From an uncultured Clostridia bacterium (lineage in GTDB: Bacteria; Bacillota; Clostridia; Oscillospirales; CAG-272): a stretch of DNA of 9,347 bases. Of this stretch, positions 1 to 7,559 are shown piece by piece. The translations under genes were made by a program, and so were the position numbers. Under the pieces are notes generated by a model, which was given only the letters and a program-made list of their open reading frames with translations, had not been told where the DNA came from and did not search any database. Positions within the stretch are counted from its first letter, which is position 1. Each line of letters begins with the position of its first letter. The stretch spans positions 1-9,347 of the forward strand of contig CALBLD010000013.1 in the NCBI GenBank assembly GCA_937895775.1, given 5' to 3'.

Positions 1-2489
1 AAAAACTATTCGTCAATCACCAAAAGAAAATAAAGGCACGGAATGATTTGTGCGACAGCCTTATAACGCAGGTTGATACCGCATTGCGGGAAGTTGACAT
101 GCTGCTTTCGGATGTGCGGACATTTGTGGAACCAAGCGAAGAGGATGTTTGGAAAAAACGTAACGCTCTTGTGATTGCAAATGTTAATTATACAAATATT
201 CAGAGATTCAGAAAGGCTGTACGTTATAAAGAACTGCTTGACAGACAGTCCGAGCTGTATCATACCGTCGGCTTTTTAAAACAGCAGATAAGTACACATA
301 ATAATAAAGCTGCGGAAATTATGATTGAAAATGTCCGAACGGTAATAGGAGATGTCGAAGGTCGGAAATTGGATGAGCAGCAAATAGCCTGTATTGCCAA
401 AAAAGCGCGTAACCATCTTGTAATTGCCGGCGCGGGAACCGGCAAAACAACAACGATAATCGGTAAGATAAAATTTCTGCTCAGATCGGGAATATGTAAA
501 CCGGAAGATATTTTGGCTCTGTCTTTTACAAATGCGTCGGCAGGCGAGATGAGTCAGCGAATCGATAAAGAGATCGGCTGCAGCATGGATGTATCTACCT
601 TTCATAAACTTGGTCTGAACATTATCACCGAGGTGAATGGTATTGTCCCCAAAATCACGCAATTGAATCTGCGGAAGTTTGTTAAGGAACAATTGTTGTC
701 GAATATGCAATCGGAAGCATATCTGAATCGGTTAAGCTCGTATTTGCTGTATAACCGTGTTGCTTCAAAATCGGAATTCGAATTCAGGACGGAAGCGGAA
801 TATAAAGAGTATCTGAAATTGAATCTGCCCGCAACGATTAACGGTGAAACCGTAAAAAGCTACGGCGAAATGGACATAGCCAATTTTTTGAGGCAAAACG
901 GGATCGCATATATCTATGAACACCCATATAAGGTTGATACCCGTACAAGCAGATACGGCAGATACCGCCCTGATTTTTATCTGCCCGATTACGACATCTA
1001 TATTGAATATTTCGGTATAAACAGAAACGGCGAAGTCCCGGCATATTTCAAAGGTGCAGACGGGATGACGGCTGCCCAAACGTATCAGGCATCCATGAAG
1101 TGGAAACGTGAAACCCATACAGCCAACAATACTACTCTGATAGAGTGTTATGCGTACGAGAAATATGAAGGCGTACTGCTTGAAAATCTGAAAGAAAAGC
1201 TTGTTTCGAAAAATGTAAAACTGACCCCGAAAACAGCAAAAGAATTATGGGAAGAGGTGTCTGCCGACGGTGATTCGGTTCTTGACGGAATTGTCGAGCT
1301 GTTTGGAACCGTGATAAATCTGACAAAGAGTAACGGATATACAATTGATGTACTGCGACAGCTTAACACATGCAGCGGCAATGTTCAAAGCAATGCCGCA
1401 CTTATTTCTTTGATTGAACCTGTGTTCGATTCCTATTGTTCATATCTGACTGCACACGATGAAATCGATTTCAATGACATGATCAATCTGGCGACAAAAT
1501 ATGTTGAGCAGGGTAAATATACACATCATTGCAAATATGTAATTGTTGACGAATATCAGGATATGTCGAGAGCGCGTTTTTCTTTGCTGAACAGTATGAG
1601 AAAAAGCGGCGATTATAATTTGTTTTGTGTCGGCGATGATTGGCAAAGCATTTATCGGTTTGCCGGCAGTGATATAGGCTTTATTTTGAACTTTGAGCAA
1701 TACTGGGGTTCTGCCGAGATAAGTAAAATTGAGACAACATACCGCTTTCCGCAAAAGCTTATAGAAATCAGCGGTAATTTTATTATGCAAAATCCCGTAC
1801 AGGTCCCGAAAAATATTAAAGGAAAAAATGAAGGCGCGGGATTTGCTCTCGGTGAGATCAACGGCTATACGGATAAATACGCCATTGAATTTATGGTAAG
1901 GAAACTTGACGATCTGCCGCAAAACAGTAGTGTTTTTTTCATCGGAAGATATTCTTTCGATGTAGGATTGCTTAGTGACAGCGGTCTGCTTGAGTGTCAA
2001 TACAACAATGTAAGTGGATTTACGGATGTCGTATACGGCAAGCGGGGTGATCTGAAAATGAGGTTTGCTACCGCACATAAATCCAAAGGCATGGAAACGG
2101 ATTATGTTTTTATTATCAATAACAAGAAGTCGAGGATGGGCTTTCCGAGTAAAATGCAGAATCAACCGATTCTGAATCTGTTGCTGGACAATTGCGATCA
2201 ATATCCGTATGCCGAGGAACGCAGACTTTTTTATGTTGCCATGACAAGAGCAAAGAAAAAGGTTTTTCTCGTTACAGTCAGTAATCGGGAATCCGAATTT
2301 GTGACAGAATTGAAAAATCGGTACGGAGAAGAACTCAAACGAGAGCAATGGGAATGTCCGCTGTGCGGAGGACGGTTGCTGAAGAAGAAAGGACCGTACG
2401 GCGAGTTTTTCGGATGCTCAAATTATAAGATAAACGGGTGCGGATACAAAAGAAAAATTGTTAAATCGGATGCGGAAAAGCAACAATAG
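1..2489 (+). CDS. Helicase IV (HelD/UvrD-like SF1) with inserted nuclease domain and C-terminal zinc finger, 5'-partial
   Basis: This is an ATP-dependent 3'-5' DNA helicase of superfamily 1, close to helicase IV. The frame stays open to the left edge (first full codon at 3) with no convincing start; the TTG at 48 has no ribosome binding site, so the true start lies upstream. Counting the codon at 48 as residue 1, I see a helical charged N-terminus (about 1-105), Q motif LDEQQ (108-112), Walker A GAGTGKT (128-134), Walker B VDEYQD (500-505), GDDWQSIYRFAG (from 529), TTYRFP (563-568), TAHKSKG (675-681) and the arginine motif YVAMTRAKK (from 729). Between the motor blocks is a PD-(D/E)XK-like insert: Glu274, then RPDFYLP with Asp309, then Glu320 in IEYFG. 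The C-terminus has Cys770, Cys773, Cys790 and Cys798, as in topoisomerase-type C4 zinc fingers. The text around GDDWQ and TTYRF closely resembles E. coli HelD, which as I recall lacks the insert and finger. The gene is more AT-rich than those downstream, suggesting an accessory origin. Its cellular role (repair or defence) is not decidable here. Confidence 0.93.
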   Translation, partial: KLFVNHQKKIKARNDLCDSLITQVDTALREVDMLLSDVRTFVEPSEEDVWKKRNALVIANVNYTNIQRFRKAVRYKELLDRQSELYHTVGFLKQQISTHNNKAAEIMIENVRTVIGDVEGRKLDEQQIACIAKKARNHLVIAGAGTGKTTTIIGKIKFLLRSGICKPEDILALSFTNASAGEMSQRIDKEIGCSMDVSTFHKLGLNIITEVNGIVPKITQLNLRKFVKEQLLSNMQSEAYLNRLSSYLLYNRVASKSEFEFRTEAEYKEYLKLNLPATINGETVKSYGEMDIANFLRQNGIAYIYEHPYKVDTRTSRYGRYRPDFYLPDYDIYIEYFGINRNGEVPAYFKGADGMTAAQTYQASMKWKRETHTANNTTLIECYAYEKYEGVLLENLKEKLVSKNVKLTPKTAKELWEEVSADGDSVLDGIVELFGTVINLTKSNGYTIDVLRQLNTCSGNVQSNAALISLIEPVFDSYCSYLTAHDEIDFNDMINLATKYVEQGKYTHHCKYVIVDEYQDMSRARFSLLNSMRKSGDYNLFCVGDDWQSIYRFAGSDIGFILNFEQYWGSAEISKIETTYRFPQKLIEISGNFIMQNPVQVPKNIKGKNEGAGFALGEINGYTDKYAIEFMVRKLDDLPQNSSVFFIGRYSFDVGLLSDSGLLECQYNNVSGFTDVVYGKRGDLKMRFATAHKSKGMETDYVFIINNKKSRMGFPSKMQNQPILNLLLDNCDQYPYAEERRLFYVAMTRAKKKVFLVTVSNRESEFVTELKNRYGEELKREQWECPLCGGRLLKKKGPYGEFFGCSNYKINGCGYKRKIVKSDAEKQQ

Positions 2490-2529
2490 GATTGAATTTG
2501 ACCGGATGTCCGCACAAAAAATATTTTCA

Positions 2530-2553
2530 TTTCCTACTTGACAAAGCAGGAAA
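2530..2553. promoter_or_regulatory. Upstream dyad operator of the suf promoter
   Basis: The arms are TTTCCTACTT (2530-2539) and AAGCAGGAAA (2544-2553), complementary at 9 of 10 positions around GACA. The dyad covers the -35 box at 2538-2543, so a bound protein would exclude RNA polymerase. Its CCTACT half-site recurs in a second dyad about 33 bp downstream. Rrf2-family regulators (IscR, CymR and similar) commonly control suf/isc genes in Bacillota and bind dyads of this general kind. That assignment is inference, and no regulator gene lies in this window. Confidence 0.6.
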
Positions 2554-2565
2554 ATATGATATAAT
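2538..2565 (+). promoter_or_regulatory. Promoter of the suf operon
   Basis: The -35 is a perfect TTGACA (2538-2543). The -10 is a perfect TATAAT (2560-2565), with a TG one base before it (2557-2558) and a 16-bp spacer. Predicted transcription starts near 2572, leaving a leader of about 39 nt before the sufC start. The consensus boxes imply high intrinsic strength, which fits an operon held down by a repressor. No clear terminator separates this promoter from the helicase gene ending at 2489. Confidence 0.88.
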
Positions 2566-2585
2566 ACCTACTGGGAAAGTAGGAA
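2565..2585. promoter_or_regulatory. Downstream dyad operator at the suf transcription start
   Basis: The arms are TACCTACT (2565-2572) and AGTAGGAA (2578-2585), complementary at 7 of 8 positions around a 5-bp centre. The site begins at the last base of the -10 box and spans the predicted start. The right arm, as AAGTAGGAAATG (2577-2588), is also the exact reverse complement of 2528-2539, so a perfect 12-bp inverted repeat brackets the whole promoter. The centres of the two dyads are about 33 bp apart, near three helical turns. Confidence 0.55.
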
Positions 2586-2610
2586 ATGCAGATGTCAAAG
2601 GAGACAGACC

Positions 2611-3387
2611 ATGAAAGATAAAAATTTGCTTGAAATACACCGATTGCACGTGAGTGTCGGAGAAAAAGAGATACTGCGCGGAGTCGATATGACAATAGGC
2701 AGAGACGAGACACACGTACTCATGGGACCGAACGGAACCGGGAAGACCACGCTCGGCTATGCGATAACCGGAAATCCGATCTATACGGTAAACTCGGGTG
2801 AAATAATATTCGACGGCGAAAATATAACGGATATGCCGGTTAATGAACGCGCCAAAAAGGGAATATTTCTCTCTTTTCAGAACCCGCTTGAGGTTCCCGG
2901 CGTAACGCTTGCTTCTTTTATACGAAGCGCGCTTGAACAGAAAACAGGCAAGCGGCTTAAACTGTGGGAGTTCAGAAAGAAGCTCGCCGAAAACATGAAC
3001 CTGCTTGCAATGGATGCATCGTATGCCGACCGTGATCTTAATGTCGGATTTTCGGGCGGGGAAAAGAAGAAAGCCGAGATACTCCAGATGCTTATGCTTG
3101 AACCCAAATTTGCAATTCTTGACGAAACCGATTCCGGACTTGATGTTGACGCGGTCCGTACCGTGTCGAACGGCGTAAAACTTTACCGCGAGCGCGTTCA
3201 CGGCTCACTGCTGATAATTACCCACAGTACACGCATACTTGAAGCATTAAGCATTGATGCCGTTCATGTCATGGAAGACGGTGTAATCGTTAAAAACGGT
3301 GGCGCAGAGCTTGTCGAGAGCATCAATGAAAGCGGTTTTTCCGCTCTGAAGCCGACAGAGACTGACGAAAATCGGGGAAATGTATGA
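2611..3387 (+). CDS. sufC: SufC, Fe-S cluster assembly ATPase
   Basis: SufC is the soluble ABC-type ATPase of the SufBCD scaffold. It binds SufB and SufD and uses ATP to drive the rearrangement needed for cluster assembly. The protein has 258 residues, the usual family size. Visible motifs are Walker A GPNGTGKT (39-46), the Q-loop Gln90 in SFQNPLEVPG, the signature FSGGEKKK (147-154), Walker B ending LDETDSGLD (Asp171, Glu172) and the H-loop His205. The phrase LNVGFSGGEKKKAEILQM is typical of SufC rather than of membrane transport ATPases, and no permease gene is nearby. The start is fixed by AAAGGAG at 2597-2603, 7 nt before the ATG. It is the first gene of the operon, directly behind the promoter at 2538-2565, and overlaps sufB by 4 bp (ATGA). 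Confidence 0.97.
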   Translation: MKDKNLLEIHRLHVSVGEKEILRGVDMTIGRDETHVLMGPNGTGKTTLGYAITGNPIYTVNSGEIIFDGENITDMPVNERAKKGIFLSFQNPLEVPGVTLASFIRSALEQKTGKRLKLWEFRKKLAENMNLLAMDASYADRDLNVGFSGGEKKKAEILQMLMLEPKFAILDETDSGLDVDAVRTVSNGVKLYRERVHGSLLIITHSTRILEALSIDAVHVMEDGVIVKNGGAELVESINESGFSALKPTETDENRGNV

Positions 3388-4799
3388 ATAATATAAAAGA
3401 AAAAAGTCGGATTGAAGATATTGACCGCAGTATATACGACATAAAGGATGAAGAGCATGACGCATTCCGTATGGAGGAGGGGTTGACTCCGGAAATAGTC
3501 GAAAAACTCTCGGACGAAAAGAACGACCCCGAGTGGATGCGCCTGTTCAGACAGCGTTCTCTGCGGATATATAACGAAATGCGGATTCCCGACTGGGGAC
3601 CGTCGATCGATGGACTTGATATCGACCATATCGCATCCTATGTGCGCCCCAACACGAAGATGCAGAATGACTGGAAAAACGTGCCGCAGGATATAAAGGA
3701 TACCTTTGACAGACTGGGTATACCGCAGGCTGAGCGTAAATCGCTTGCGGGCGTCGGTGCTCAATATGACTCCGAGCTTGTCTACCATAATGTAAAACGG
3801 GAGGTAGCCGCCGAAGGGGTCGTGTATACCGATATGGAAAGCGCACTGAACAGCGAGTATGCGGATATGGTGCGTAAGCATTTTATGAAGCTTGTCACGC
3901 CGAACGATCATAAATTTGCCGCACTTCACGGAGCCGTGTGGTCGGGCGGATCGTTTGTCTATGTGCCGAAGGGCGTACACCTTTCCATTCCGCTTCAGTC
4001 CTACTTCAGACTGAATGCAAAGGGCGCGGGGCAGTTTGAGCATACGCTTATAATACTTGACGAGGATTCGAGCCTGCACTTTATAGAGGGCTGTTCGGCA
4101 CCGAAATATAATGTCGCAAATCTTCATGCCGGGTGCGTTGAACTGTATGTCGGTAAGAATGCGAAACTGCGCTATTCGACTATCGAAAACTGGTCGAAAA
4201 ATATGTATAACCTGAATACGAAACGTGCCGTCGTCGAAGAGGGTGGAACAATCGAATGGATTTCGGGGTCGTTCGGCTCGCATGTCGGATGCCTTTATCC
4301 GATGAGTATTCTGAAGGGTAACGGATCAAAGATGGAATTTACCGGCGTGACTTTTGCGGGAAACGGTCAGAATCTTGATACCGGAGCAAAGGTTGTCCAC
4401 GTGGGCGAAAATACAAGTTCGTATATGAATACACGTTCCATCAGTAAGGACGGCGGTATAAGTACCTTCCGCAGCAGTGTGGTTGTCGAAAAGAGTGCAA
4501 AAGGTGCAAAATCGTCGGTGTCCTGCCAGTCGCTCATGCTTGATTCGCAGTCGCGCTCGGATACCGTCCCCGTAATGGATATACGGACGAAGGATGCCGC
4601 TGTCGGACATGAGGCAAAGATAGGCAGTATAAGCGGAGACGCGATTTTCTATCTCATGAGCCGCGGTATGTCCGAAGAGGATGCAAGGGCACTTATCGTA
4701 AGCGGCTTTGCCGATAATGTTTCAAAAGAACTTCCGGTCGAGTATGCGGTCGAAATGAATAACCTTATACGCCTTGAAATGAAGGGAAGTATAGGATGA
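3384..4799 (+). CDS. sufB: SufB, Fe-S cluster scaffold subunit
   Basis: SufB is the scaffold subunit on which sulfur and iron are assembled in the SufB-SufC2-SufD complex. At 471 residues it is full length for the family. It shows the SufB hallmarks: IPDWGPSIDGLD near 68-79, the EGCSAPKYN block with Cys237, a long beta-helix core, and the C-terminal SRGMSEEDARALIVSGF (426-442). Cys381 (SSVSCQSLMLD) and Glu410 (AVGHEAKIG) are 29 residues apart. That matches the spacing of E. coli SufB Cys405 and Glu434, residues I recall as functionally important, so they are probably the equivalents. The ATG overlaps the sufC stop by 4 bp and has only a weak upstream site, which points to translational coupling with sufC. 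It is followed by a 33-bp gap before sufD. Confidence 0.97.
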   Translation: MNNIKEKSRIEDIDRSIYDIKDEEHDAFRMEEGLTPEIVEKLSDEKNDPEWMRLFRQRSLRIYNEMRIPDWGPSIDGLDIDHIASYVRPNTKMQNDWKNVPQDIKDTFDRLGIPQAERKSLAGVGAQYDSELVYHNVKREVAAEGVVYTDMESALNSEYADMVRKHFMKLVTPNDHKFAALHGAVWSGGSFVYVPKGVHLSIPLQSYFRLNAKGAGQFEHTLIILDEDSSLHFIEGCSAPKYNVANLHAGCVELYVGKNAKLRYSTIENWSKNMYNLNTKRAVVEEGGTIEWISGSFGSHVGCLYPMSILKGNGSKMEFTGVTFAGNGQNLDTGAKVVHVGENTSSYMNTRSISKDGGISTFRSSVVVEKSAKGAKSSVSCQSLMLDSQSRSDTVPVMDIRTKDAAVGHEAKIGSISGDAIFYLMSRGMSEEDARALIVSGFADNVSKELPVEYAVEMNNLIRLEMKGSIG

Positions 4800-4832
4800 T
4801 AAACCGCTGTCGGACAGAAAGGATGTCATAAT

Positions 4833-5789
4833 ATGTCAGAAATGATTTCAATAAATAAATTGCCGACCCGCACATGGAACAGACTCTCGGTAAATGATGC
4901 AAAAATCGCGTGGGATGAGGAAAATACCGCTTTGCTTGCCGATACCGATATACAGTGCGCACACGGAAGGTCCCCTTCACCTGTCAGACTTTCGCTTTCC
5001 GATGGCGGAGCGTCCTTTACACGTAAAAGAGTGCGTCTGTCGGTTCCGCAGAACAGCAGTGTGAAAGTTTTTGTCGATTGCAGACCCGAAAACAGTTTCA
5101 ATACGATTCTTGACCTGACCGTCGGCAAAAATTCGGATGTGAAGCTCGCGCTTCGCGCCGAACCGTCGCATGGCGGAATCTGTGTGAATAAGACCACGGT
5201 AAGATGTGACGAAAACGCAAAAGTTGAAATGATAACGCTGCTTGTCGGCGACGGAGATGTATATCTCGATAACCTTGCAGAGCTTGTCGGCGATAACAGC
5301 CTGCTGAAAAGCGATATAGCCTACATCGGATGCGGCGGTCAGGCCGTCGATATGAATGTCGTCGTAAATCACTTCGGAAAAAATACAAAATCCGAAATAA
5401 ACGCCGCGGGTGCGCTTAAGGACAGCGCGAAAAAGGTGTTCCGCGGCAGTATCGATTTTAAAAAAGGCTCGTCCGGCTCTGTCGGAGCCGAAAACGAGAC
5501 CGTGCTGATGCTCGGCGATAACGTAGTCAATAAAACCGTTCCGCTCATTCTTTGCGCAGAAGAAAATGTCGATGGAAGCCACGGCGCGACAATCGGTGAG
5601 CTTGACCGCGATACTCTCTTTTATTTCGAAAGCCGCGGGATAGATAAAGAGACCGCCGAAAATATTATGGCACGCGCCGCAGTCGAACGGCTTGCGCATC
5701 TCGTAAACGATGAAGAATTTTCAGACGAAATTCTGCATGCGATCGACAGAAAACTCGGCACGGAAGGGGAAAACGATAATGCAGTATGA
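4833..5789 (+). CDS. sufD: SufD, scaffold partner of SufB (short form)
   Basis: SufD is the SufB paralogue that pairs with it in the SufBC2D complex, helping iron entry and cluster formation at their interface. The match rests on the C-terminal block FRGSIDFKKGSSGSVGAEN (203-221), VDGSHGATIGELD (247-259) and the LFYFESRGIDKETAENIM helix (262-279). His250 corresponds to the functionally important E. coli His360. The residue two before it, a cysteine in E. coli (Cys358), is Gly248 here. The protein has 318 residues against 423 in E. coli. The part after the key histidine is about equal in length (68 versus 63), so the shortening is all N-terminal to it. The start is supported by AAAGGA (4818-4823), 9 nt before the ATG. 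The 3' end overlaps sufS by 11 bp. It could be labelled SufB/SufD family, but its position after sufB makes SufD the best call. Confidence 0.93.
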   Translation: MSEMISINKLPTRTWNRLSVNDAKIAWDEENTALLADTDIQCAHGRSPSPVRLSLSDGGASFTRKRVRLSVPQNSSVKVFVDCRPENSFNTILDLTVGKNSDVKLALRAEPSHGGICVNKTTVRCDENAKVEMITLLVGDGDVYLDNLAELVGDNSLLKSDIAYIGCGGQAVDMNVVVNHFGKNTKSEINAAGALKDSAKKVFRGSIDFKKGSSGSVGAENETVLMLGDNVVNKTVPLILCAEENVDGSHGATIGELDRDTLFYFESRGIDKETAENIMARAAVERLAHLVNDEEFSDEILHAIDRKLGTEGENDNAV

Positions 5790-6993
5790 TTACAGATCGG
5801 ATTTCCCGATCTTCGGAAACAACCCGCTTGTCTATATCGATAATGCGGCGACCGCGCAAAAACCGGAAGCTGTCATCGATGCCGTTGCCGATTTTTACGA
5901 AAGACATAACGCAAATCCGCTCCGCGGACTTTACTCCCTCAGTGTCGATGCGACCGAAGAGCTTGAATCGGCAAGAGCCGCTGTCTGCGGTTTCATAGGC
6001 GCATCCTCGCCCGATGAGATTGTTTTTACACGTAATACCACGGAAAGCATAAATCTTGTGGCGTATAGTTACGGACTTTCGAATCTGCACGCGGGAGATG
6101 AGGTGGTCGTTTCGATAACCGAGCATCACAGCAATCTTCTGCCGTGGCAGTTTGTCTGTAAAAAGACAGGCGCGACTCTTAAATTCATCGAATGTGAGCC
6201 GGACGGAAGTATCGACCTCGATAAAGTCGAAAAGCTGATATACGACCGTACCGCACTCGTTGCCGTAGCACAGGTGTCGAATGTTCTCGGAAGGGAAAAC
6301 CCGGTCGGGCAGATCGCAAAACTTGCACATAGGGTCGGCGCGGTCATGGTGGTTGACGGCGCACAGAGTACGCCGCATATGCATGTCGATGTCGGAAGTA
6401 TCGATGCCGATTTCTTCGCCTTTTCGGGTCATAAAATGTACGGTCCCATGGGGATAGGTGTGCTGTACGCAAAAAGACGACTGCTCGATCTTATGCCGCC
6501 TTTTCTGTTCGGCGGCGAGATGATCGATTCGGTAAAAAGAGACTCCGCCGTCTTTTCCGAGCCTCCGCATAAGTTTGAGGCGGGAACCGTCAATGTCGCG
6601 GGTGCCGTCGGACTTCATGCGGCAATAGATTATGTAAGTTCGGTCGGGTTTGAGACGATCGGTAAACGGGAGCTTGAGGTATCGTCGTATGCAATGACCG
6701 GAATGCTCGGTATGAAGCATGTGCATGTCGTCGGCTCGCATGATCCCGCAGAACATAACGGTATAATTACATTTACCGTTGATGACGTTCATCCGCACGA
6801 TGTCAGCGAAATTCTTGCCGCAGATAATGTGGCGGTACGCGCGGGTCATCATTGCGCACAGCCGCTCCATGAATACCTCGGACTGCGCTCAACGGTGCGG
6901 GCAAGCTTTGCTTTTTATAATACGATTGCGGATGCCGATAAATTTCTTGAAAGCCTTTCGACTGTAAGGGAGCGTATGGGATATGGAAACTAA
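5779..6993 (+). CDS. sufS: SufS, cysteine desulfurase (PLP-dependent)
   Basis: SufS removes sulfur from L-cysteine as a persulfide on its active cysteine, releasing alanine, and passes the sulfur to SufU. At 404 residues it is the normal length (E. coli SufS 406). The PLP lysine is Lys219 in SGHKMYGP. Other cofactor-pocket residues are Asp193 and Gln196 in VDGAQ, and His116 in TEHHSNLLPW. The catalytic cysteine is Cys359 in RAGHHCAQP, and Arg374 (STVRASFAFYNT) fits the substrate-carboxylate arginine. The short RAGHHCAQP loop is that of group II enzymes. I chose the ATG at 5779, preceded by AGGGGA (5765-5770), because homology begins just after it (YRSDFPIF). An in-frame ATG at 5710 would add 23 residues unlike the family and lacks a ribosome site. 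Overlaps of 11 bp with both sufD and sufU suggest coupled translation. Confidence 0.97.
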   Translation: MQYDYRSDFPIFGNNPLVYIDNAATAQKPEAVIDAVADFYERHNANPLRGLYSLSVDATEELESARAAVCGFIGASSPDEIVFTRNTTESINLVAYSYGLSNLHAGDEVVVSITEHHSNLLPWQFVCKKTGATLKFIECEPDGSIDLDKVEKLIYDRTALVAVAQVSNVLGRENPVGQIAKLAHRVGAVMVVDGAQSTPHMHVDVGSIDADFFAFSGHKMYGPMGIGVLYAKRRLLDLMPPFLFGGEMIDSVKRDSAVFSEPPHKFEAGTVNVAGAVGLHAAIDYVSSVGFETIGKRELEVSSYAMTGMLGMKHVHVVGSHDPAEHNGIITFTVDDVHPHDVSEILAADNVAVRAGHHCAQPLHEYLGLRSTVRASFAFYNTIADADKFLESLSTVRERMGYGN

Positions 6994-7423
6994 AAACTTT
7001 TATAATGAAATGCTGACCGAGCATAATATGCACCCCGAGTATAAGCATGCGCTTGAAGACTCGGATATAGTGCTTGACGGGGTGAATCCGAGCTGCGGTG
7101 ATGAAATAAAACTCTGTCTGAAGGTAAGCGGAGATGTAATTACGGACGGTGCGTTTGTCGGCGACGGCTGTGCGGTCTCGCAGGCATCGACCGATATAAT
7201 GCTCGGTATGATAATCGGGAAAAAGAAGGATGATGCGCTCGCAATGGCTGATAAATTCATGCGGATGATAAGGGGAAAAGCGACCGGGGAAGAGATAGAA
7301 AGCCTTGAGGAAGCGTCCGCACTGCGTGATGTTGCGCATATGCCCGCAAGAGCAAAATGTGCGCTTCTCGGCTGGCGGACCCTGTCCGAGGCACTCGGAG
7401 CCGACCCGAACGCGAAAATATGA
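6983..7423 (+). CDS. sufU: SufU, zinc-dependent sulfurtransferase/acceptor for SufS
   Basis: SufU is IscU-like in fold. In Bacillota it mainly serves as the sulfur acceptor that activates SufS, replacing SufE, using a zinc site that swaps ligands with the desulfurase. The protein has 146 residues. The predicted zinc and catalytic residues are Cys38 and Asp40 (NPSCGDEI), Cys63 (GDGCAVSQAST) and Cys126 (PARAKCALLGW), in the order and approximate spacing of B. subtilis SufU (Cys41, Asp43, Cys66, Cys128). The roughly 20-residue insertion between Cys63 and Cys126, typical of SufU against IscU, is present. The ATG lies inside the end of sufS (11-bp overlap) with AAGGGAG at 6966-6972, 10 nt upstream. 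It is the last gene of the operon, followed by a strong terminator 10 bp after the stop. Confidence 0.95.
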   Translation: METKNFYNEMLTEHNMHPEYKHALEDSDIVLDGVNPSCGDEIKLCLKVSGDVITDGAFVGDGCAVSQASTDIMLGMIIGKKKDDALAMADKFMRMIRGKATGEEIESLEEASALRDVAHMPARAKCALLGWRTLSEALGADPNAKI

Positions 7424-7433
7424 CCGAATAAAG

Positions 7434-7463
7434 ATTGCCCCGCACAGCGGGGCAATATCTTTT
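7434..7463 (+). terminator. Rho-independent terminator of the suf operon
   Basis: ATTGCCCCGC (7434-7443) and GCGGGGCAAT (7447-7456) form a perfect 10-bp stem around an ACA loop, followed by a short T-rich tail (ATCTTTT, to 7463). It lies just after the sufU stop codon. An A-rich stretch sits on the 5' side, but no gene approaches from the other direction. Confidence 0.88.
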
Positions 7464-7474
7464 CAACCGCGCAG

Positions 7475-7497
7475 AACACGCATAAAAAGCGTTTTTT
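7475..7497 (+). terminator. Possible weak second terminator hairpin
   Basis: ACGC (7478-7481) and GCGT (7489-7492) flank an A-rich loop, followed at once by a run of T to 7497. The stem has only four solid pairs, with two further A-T pairs across a C-T mismatch. It may back up the strong terminator just upstream or be chance. Confidence 0.3.
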
Positions 7498-7500
7498 AAC

Positions 7501-7525
7501 TTTATGTACACAATACGGACATAAA
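7501..7525. promoter_or_regulatory. Inverted repeat upstream of the SIMPL gene, possible operator
   Basis: TTTATGT (7501-7507) and ACATAAA (7519-7525) are exact reverse complements separated by 11 bp, with arm centres 18 bp apart. The dyad lies directly upstream of the TATAAT at 7533-7538, where a -35 box would be expected but only poor matches are seen. That arrangement would suit a regulator binding site, possibly an activator. AT-rich inverted repeats also arise by chance. Confidence 0.35.
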
Positions 7526-7538
7526 TATTATTTATAAT
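7507..7538 (+). promoter_or_regulatory. Probable promoter of the SIMPL/isomerase unit
   Basis: TATAAT at 7533-7538 is a perfect -10 box. The -35 is weak: the best candidate is TACACA (7507-7512), with an overlong 20-bp spacer. A start near 7545 would leave a very short leader that keeps the AGGAG of the ribosome site. A new promoter is expected here because a strong terminator ends the suf operon just upstream. Confidence 0.45.
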
Positions 7539-7559
7539 ACAAAAAAGGAGTTGATATCT

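Noticed and set aside
48..50. TTG at 48 as the start of the helicase
   Set aside because: The frame is open to the window edge and no ribosome site precedes the TTG, so the gene is treated as 5'-truncated by the window.
2490..2530. Terminator after the helicase gene
   Set aside because: Only a three- or four-pair CGG/CCG hairpin is visible before an A-rich stretch, too weak to call.
5710..5778. In-frame ATG at 5710 extending SufS by 23 residues
   Set aside because: It lies deep inside sufD, has no ribosome site, and the added residues do not match SufS; the ATG at 5779 has AGGGGA at good spacing.
5665..6870. Long open frame on the minus strand opposite sufS (similarly 3264-4283 opposite sufC/sufB, and 8157-9239)
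   Set aside because: These are mirror frames of well-supported genes, with no family resemblance and no promoter or ribosome site.
7551..7553. TTG at 7551 as the start of the SIMPL protein
   Set aside because: It directly abuts the AGGAG and so has no spacing; the GTG at 7560 is correctly placed.
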